Source: Defluviitaleaceae bacterium (lineage in GTDB: Bacteria > Bacillota > Clostridia > Lachnospirales > WRAA01). Taken from it: DNA of 17,198 nt. The translations under genes were made by a program, and so were the position numbers. Position 1 is the first letter of the stretch. Every line of letters starts with the position of its first letter. The stretch is taken from the NCBI GenBank assembly GCA_009780445.1, contig WRAA01000014.1, positions 1 to 17,198 of the forward strand, given 5' to 3'. The notes beneath the pieces were generated by a model. It saw nothing but the letters and a program-made list of their open reading frames with translations. It had not been told where the DNA came from and did not search any database. Positions 13,827 to 17,198 of this stretch are shown piece by piece.

Positions 13827-15092
13827 TCACGGGCGAAGCTCCAGATCCGCGCCAAGGCCGCGCAGCTTGCTTACTAGGTCGCAGTAGCCGCGCTCCAGGT
13901 GGTAGAATCCGCTAAGCTCGCTGGTGCCTTCGGCGGCAAGCCCGGCCAGAACCAAGGCCGCCCCGGCGCGCAGGTCGCTTGCGCGTATGGACGCGCCCAT
14001 CAGGCCGGGGCTGCCTTCGATTATGGCCGAACGCCCTTCGATCTTGATGTCCGCGCCCATGCGCTTCAGCTCGCCTACGTGCATGAAGCGGTTTTCGAAC
14101 ACGGTTTCGGTGACGATGCTTGTGCCCTCGGCGATTGTGAGGAGGGTCATGAACTGAGCCTGCATGTCTGTGGGAAAGCCGGGATAGGGCAGGGTCTTGA
14201 TGTCTACGGTGCGCAGTGGTTGGCCGGCGTTTCTTCGCACGCGCAGCCCGTGTTCCGTCTGTTCCACGACTGCGCCCGCTTCTATGAGTTTTGCCGTAAC
14301 GGGTTTTAAGTGATCCCACACTATGTTCTCCATGGTGATATCGCCGCCGGTGAGAGCCGCCGCAACCATGAAGGTGCCGGCCTCTACGCGGTCGGGGATG
14401 ATGGTGTGGCCGGCTCCGTGAAGCTCGCGCACGCCGTTGATCCTGATTGTGTCCGTGCCGGCTCCGCGCACATCCGCGCCTATGGAGTTCAGGAAGTTGG
14501 AAAGATCCACGATCTCCGGCTCTACGGCGCAGTTCTCGATGATGGTCTGCCCACCGGCCAGTGTTGCGGCCATCATGATGTTCTCGGTGGCTCCCACGCT
14601 GGGAAAGTCCAGATAGATCTTCGCGCCCACAAGCCCTTGCTGCGCGTGCAGGCTTACGAAGCCGTGTTCCTTGACGATCTGCGCGCCCATGGCGGCGAAG
14701 CCTTTCAGGTGCAGCTCGATAGGCCGCGCGCCGATGGCGCAGCCGCCCGGCAGGGGTATGCTGGCATATCCGCGCCTTGCCAGCAGCGGCCCCGTTATCA
14801 GGAAGGACGCGCGCATACGGCTGACAAGCTCGTAGGGCGCGTCTGTTTTGTTCGCGTTACGCGCGCAGATCTCTATGGTGCGTTCGGACTTGTTCCACGC
14901 TGTGGACGCGCCAAGGCAGCACAGAATTTCGTCCATCACGGCGGCATCGCTTAGGTCCGGCACATCGTGAATTGTGCAGACCTCGTGGGTCAGCAGAGCC
15001 GCGGCCATTATCGGCAATACCGAGTTCTTCGCGCCGTCAACCTTCACAACGCCACTTAGCGGCTGACCCGCTCTGATTATAAGTTTGTCCAT
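13827..15092 (-). CDS. murA: UDP-N-acetylglucosamine 1-carboxyvinyltransferase MurA
   Basis: This 421-aa enzyme has the usual MurA length. It transfers enolpyruvate from PEP to UDP-GlcNAc, the first committed step of peptidoglycan synthesis, in the cytoplasm. Conserved sites are Lys22-Asn23 (DGAKNSVLPIMAA), the PEP-reactive Cys118 (PLPGGCAIGARPIELHLKG) and Asp309 (PGFPTDMQAQF). Cys rather than Asp at the active site predicts sensitivity to fosfomycin. The ATG at 15092 has AGGA 8 nt upstream. The gene converges with sigE and is divergent from the phosphofructokinase gene. Firmicutes often have two MurA paralogues; which one this is cannot be told from the window. Confidence 0.95.
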   Translation of the reverse strand: MDKLIIRAGQPLSGVVKVDGAKNSVLPIMAAALLTHEVCTIHDVPDLSDAAVMDEILCCLGASTAWNKSERTIEICARNANKTDAPYELVSRMRASFLITGPLLARRGYASIPLPGGCAIGARPIELHLKGFAAMGAQIVKEHGFVSLHAQQGLVGAKIYLDFPSVGATENIMMAATLAGGQTIIENCAVEPEIVDLSNFLNSIGADVRGAGTDTIRINGVRELHGAGHTIIPDRVEAGTFMVAAALTGGDITMENIVWDHLKPVTAKLIEAGAVVEQTEHGLRVRRNAGQPLRTVDIKTLPYPGFPTDMQAQFMTLLTIAEGTSIVTETVFENRFMHVGELKRMGADIKIEGRSAIIEGSPGLMGASIRASDLRAGAALVLAGLAAEGTSELSGFYHLERGYCDLVSKLRGLGADLELRP

Positions 15093-15179
15093 ACGTCACA
15101 TCCTTTGCTTGTTAGCATTAGTATGCCCGGCCGGATGTATTTTCTTACCATCTCGCAAAAAAACTATGTTGCGCATATC

Positions 15180-15208
15180 TTGCATATCGCGCGGTAAGTT
15201 GCTATAAT
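15180..15208 (+). promoter_or_regulatory. Strong sigma-A promoter of the phosphofructokinase gene, with flanking dyad
   Basis: TTGCAT (15180-15185), a 17-nt spacer and a perfect TATAAT (15203-15208) form a near-consensus promoter. A GCGGTA/TACCGC inverted repeat (15191-15196 and 15214-15219) brackets the -10, and GCATATC occurs twice just upstream (15173-15179, 15182-15188). This looks like an operator for a repressor or regulator, but the protein is unknown. Confidence 0.75.
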
Positions 15209-15246
15209 ATATCTACCGCAACATATGAGATTATGGAGGGGTACGT

Positions 15247-16476
15247 ATGGGAAACGTTATAGTAGGGCAGTCGGGCGGGCCGACATCTGTGATAAACGCG
15301 AGCCTGGCGGGAGTCTACAAGACAGCCATGGACCGCGGGGCCGGCAAGGTCTACGGGATGCTGCACGGCATAAAGGGGCTGCTGGAAGGCAGGTATGTGG
15401 ATCTCGCGCACCATATAAAGGATAATCTGGATCTGGAGCTGCTGCGCAGAACGCCGTCGTCCTTCCTGGGTTCGTGCCGCTACAAGCTGCCTTCGCACCA
15501 CGACAACGCCCAGATATTCGAACAGATATTCGCAAAGCTGCACGAACTGGAGATAGAGAGCTTCCTCTACATCGGCGGAAACGACTCGATGGACAGCGTA
15601 ATGAAGCTTTCGAAGTACGCGGAGGACACAGGCAGCCGGATCCGCTTCGTGGGCGTGCCAAAGACCATCGACAACGACCTGGCCGTGACGGATCATACGC
15701 CGGGCTTCGGCTCCGCGGCGAAGTACATAGGCTCCCTGTTCAAGGAAATCATACGCGACGGGCTTGTGTACGGCTCCGGGCAGATAACCATTGTGGAGAT
15801 AATGGGGCGCAACGCGGGCTGGCTCACGGCCGCCGCGTCCTTGGCAAAGACGGAGGACTGCGAAGGCCCTGACATGATATTCTTGCCGGAGGTGCCGTTT
15901 AGCACCGAGCATCTGTACGAGCGTATCAACTCGCTGTACCGGCGCAACCAAAAGTCGGTGGTTATCGCCGTTTCCGAGGGCATTAAGTTTGAGGACGGCG
16001 GGTATGTCTGCGAATATCAGGGTAGCAGTGCTAAGGGTACGGATGCGTTCGGGCATAAGTCTCTGGGCGGCACGGCTGCGGTGCTGGCCGGCCTTGTGGC
16101 GGAGAAGTTCAAGAACAAGGTGCGGCCGATAGAACTTAGCGTGTTGCAACGCGCCGCCGCGCACATGCAGTCCCGCACGGACAACGCCGAGGCGTTCTTG
16201 GCGGGCGGCCAGGCCGTGCGCGCGGCGTTCTCCGGCATGACCGGCATGACGGTTGTGTTCGACCGTATATCGGACGACCCGTACATGATCGAGACGGCCT
16301 TGGTCGAAGTCGAGAAGATCGCCAATGTCGAGAAGAAGGTGCCGGAGCCGTGGATCACCGAACACGGCGCGTATGTGGCCAAGGAGCTTACGGACTATAT
16401 CAGGCCGCTGATACAGGGCGAACTTTCGCAGATAATGGTTGACGGTTTGCCGCGGCACTTGCTGCTGAAAGCGTAG
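15247..16476 (+). CDS. pfp: Phosphofructokinase, pyrophosphate-dependent type
   Basis: This 409-aa glycolytic enzyme phosphorylates fructose 6-phosphate. The phosphate donor is predicted from two positions. The nucleotide-site motif is IGGNDSMDSV, with Asp113 where ATP enzymes have Gly. PKTIDND carries Lys139 where ATP enzymes have Gly. Both point to pyrophosphate, which makes the step reversible. The catalytic base is Asp142, and IVEIMGRNAGWLTAA is the sugar-phosphate loop in its PPi-enzyme form. The start ATG at 15247 has GGAGGGG 5 nt upstream. The gene has its own strong promoter at 15180. A cation transporter gene follows after 9 nt and is probably cotranscribed. Confidence 0.92.
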   Translation: MGNVIVGQSGGPTSVINASLAGVYKTAMDRGAGKVYGMLHGIKGLLEGRYVDLAHHIKDNLDLELLRRTPSSFLGSCRYKLPSHHDNAQIFEQIFAKLHELEIESFLYIGGNDSMDSVMKLSKYAEDTGSRIRFVGVPKTIDNDLAVTDHTPGFGSAAKYIGSLFKEIIRDGLVYGSGQITIVEIMGRNAGWLTAAASLAKTEDCEGPDMIFLPEVPFSTEHLYERINSLYRRNQKSVVIAVSEGIKFEDGGYVCEYQGSSAKGTDAFGHKSLGGTAAVLAGLVAEKFKNKVRPIELSVLQRAAAHMQSRTDNAEAFLAGGQAVRAAFSGMTGMTVVFDRISDDPYMIETALVEVEKIANVEKKVPEPWITEHGAYVAKELTDYIRPLIQGELSQIMVDGLPRHLLLKA

Positions 16477-16485
16477 GCGCGGGTA

Positions 16486-17198
16486 ATGGCGTATACAAGC
16501 ACTGACGGCATATCCGACGAACAACGCAAGAACGCCGCAATGAAGGTTGCGCGCAGGAGCATCGCGCTGAACGTGGTGCTGTCGGCGTTCAAGCTTTTTG
16601 CGGGCATTGCCGCAAACTCTGCGGCCATGATCTCCGACGCGATCCACTCGATCTCCGACTTTTCGACAACCTTCATCGTGATGATCGGGATAAAGCTGGG
16701 CAGCAAGGAGGCCGACGACGACCATCAGTACGGCCACGAGCGCATAGAAAGCATCGCCGCCCTGCTTGTGGCCTGCGTGCTGATTGCCGTTGGGCTGTGG
16801 ATCGGCTACACAGGCGTTGTGAGCATCATTACTATGGACGCGTACATGGCGGTGGCTCCGGGGGTGCTCGCGCTCGTTGCCGCGGTGGCCGGCATCGTTG
16901 TGAAGGAAGCCCTGTACTGGTATGTGCGCGGCGCGGCGAAGAAGCTGAAGTCCGACGCGCTGATGGCTGACGCGTGGCACAGCAGGAGCGACGGGCTGTC
17001 GTCCATCGGCAGTTTGATCGGCATAATGGGCGCGCGCGCCGGCTTCCCGGTGATGGACTATCTTGCCAGCATCGTCATCTGCGCGTTTATCATCAAGGTT
17101 GGCGTAGACATCGGCAGGAGCGCGGTGGACAAGGTTATCGACAAATCCTGCGACAAGGAAACGGTGGAGCAGATACGCGGCATTGTGATGTCCGCCGA
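16486..17198 (+). CDS. Cation diffusion facilitator (CDF) metal transporter, 3' end outside window
   Basis: The first 237 residues of a CDF antiporter are present, which exports divalent metal ions in exchange for protons. Helix 2 has the metal-site pair His54 and Asp58 (SDAIHSISDFS), and helix 5 has His165 and Asp169 (ADAWHSRSDGLSS). This His-Asp/His-Asp set is seen in zinc- and related-metal transporters. The cytoplasmic loop DDDHQYGHERIESIAAL matches the second metal site of the YiiP family. The C-terminal cytoplasmic domain begins near SAVDKVIDKSCDKETVEQI and is cut by the window edge. The first ATG (16486), 9 nt after the phosphofructokinase stop, has a weak ribosome binding site, so translation may depend on coupling. 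A later ATG at 16540 is possible. Confidence 0.88.
   Translation, partial: MAYTSTDGISDEQRKNAAMKVARRSIALNVVLSAFKLFAGIAANSAAMISDAIHSISDFSTTFIVMIGIKLGSKEADDDHQYGHERIESIAALLVACVLIAVGLWIGYTGVVSIITMDAYMAVAPGVLALVAAVAGIVVKEALYWYVRGAAKKLKSDALMADAWHSRSDGLSSIGSLIGIMGARAGFPVMDYLASIVICAFIIKVGVDIGRSAVDKVIDKSCDKETVEQIRGIVMSA

Noticed and set aside
15202..16980. 592-codon open frame on the minus strand
   Set aside because: It is antisense to the phosphofructokinase and CDF genes, rich in His, Arg and Ala as expected from a GC-rich shadow frame, and has no recognisable motif.

Overview
The window looks like chromosome from an endospore-forming member of the Firmicutes, most likely class Clostridia. It carries the spoIIGA-sigE sporulation pair, a TepA-type ClpP-fold protease followed by a DUF1540 Cys protein, a pyrophosphate-type phosphofructokinase, and Firmicute-style ribosome binding sites and promoters. 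Most of it is GC-rich (for example 43 of 60 bases at 11281-11340). I saw no rRNA, tRNA, CRISPR array or transposase gene.

Layout. 1-313: the 3' end of an L-asparaginase gene and its terminator. 317-480: a 164-nt element with perfect 35-nt inverted ends around an RNA-like core. 490-4133: a signalling block, with an HTH regulator (minus) divergent from a membrane Ser/Thr kinase (plus), then a secreted surface protein whose C-terminal region resembles the kinase ectodomain. 4140-4180: a terminator shared with the convergent genes to the right. 4188-10829 (all minus): a lipoprotein RND adaptor and an RND efflux pump. These two normally adjacent genes are separated by about 2 kb of lower-GC DNA. 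That DNA holds a 329-aa protein of unknown function with a toxin-like layout, followed by two tandem paralogues of a 134-aa membrane protein. 10937-11979: tepA and a DUF1540 gene with a strong terminator. 11999-13723: spoIIGA and sigE behind a promoter whose long spacer resembles the Spo0A-controlled spoIIG promoter. 13719-13821: a second hairpin element exactly filling the gap to the convergent murA gene (13827-15092, minus). 15180-17198: a strong promoter, PPi-type phosphofructokinase, and the start of a CDF metal transporter that runs off the window.

How parts work together. SpoIIGA is the membrane protease that activates pro-SigmaE, encoded just downstream, and the conserved cleavage site is visible in the SigE sequence. 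The adaptor and RND pump should form one export system. The HTH/kinase/surface-protein cluster looks like a cell-surface sensing module. The inserted cassette between adaptor and pump is best read as a candidate toxin with duplicated immunity proteins. That reading is an inference from architecture, composition and gene order.

The best candidates for something undescribed are the cassette at 7413-9446, the structured element at 317-480, and the domain shared by the kinase and its neighbouring surface protein.
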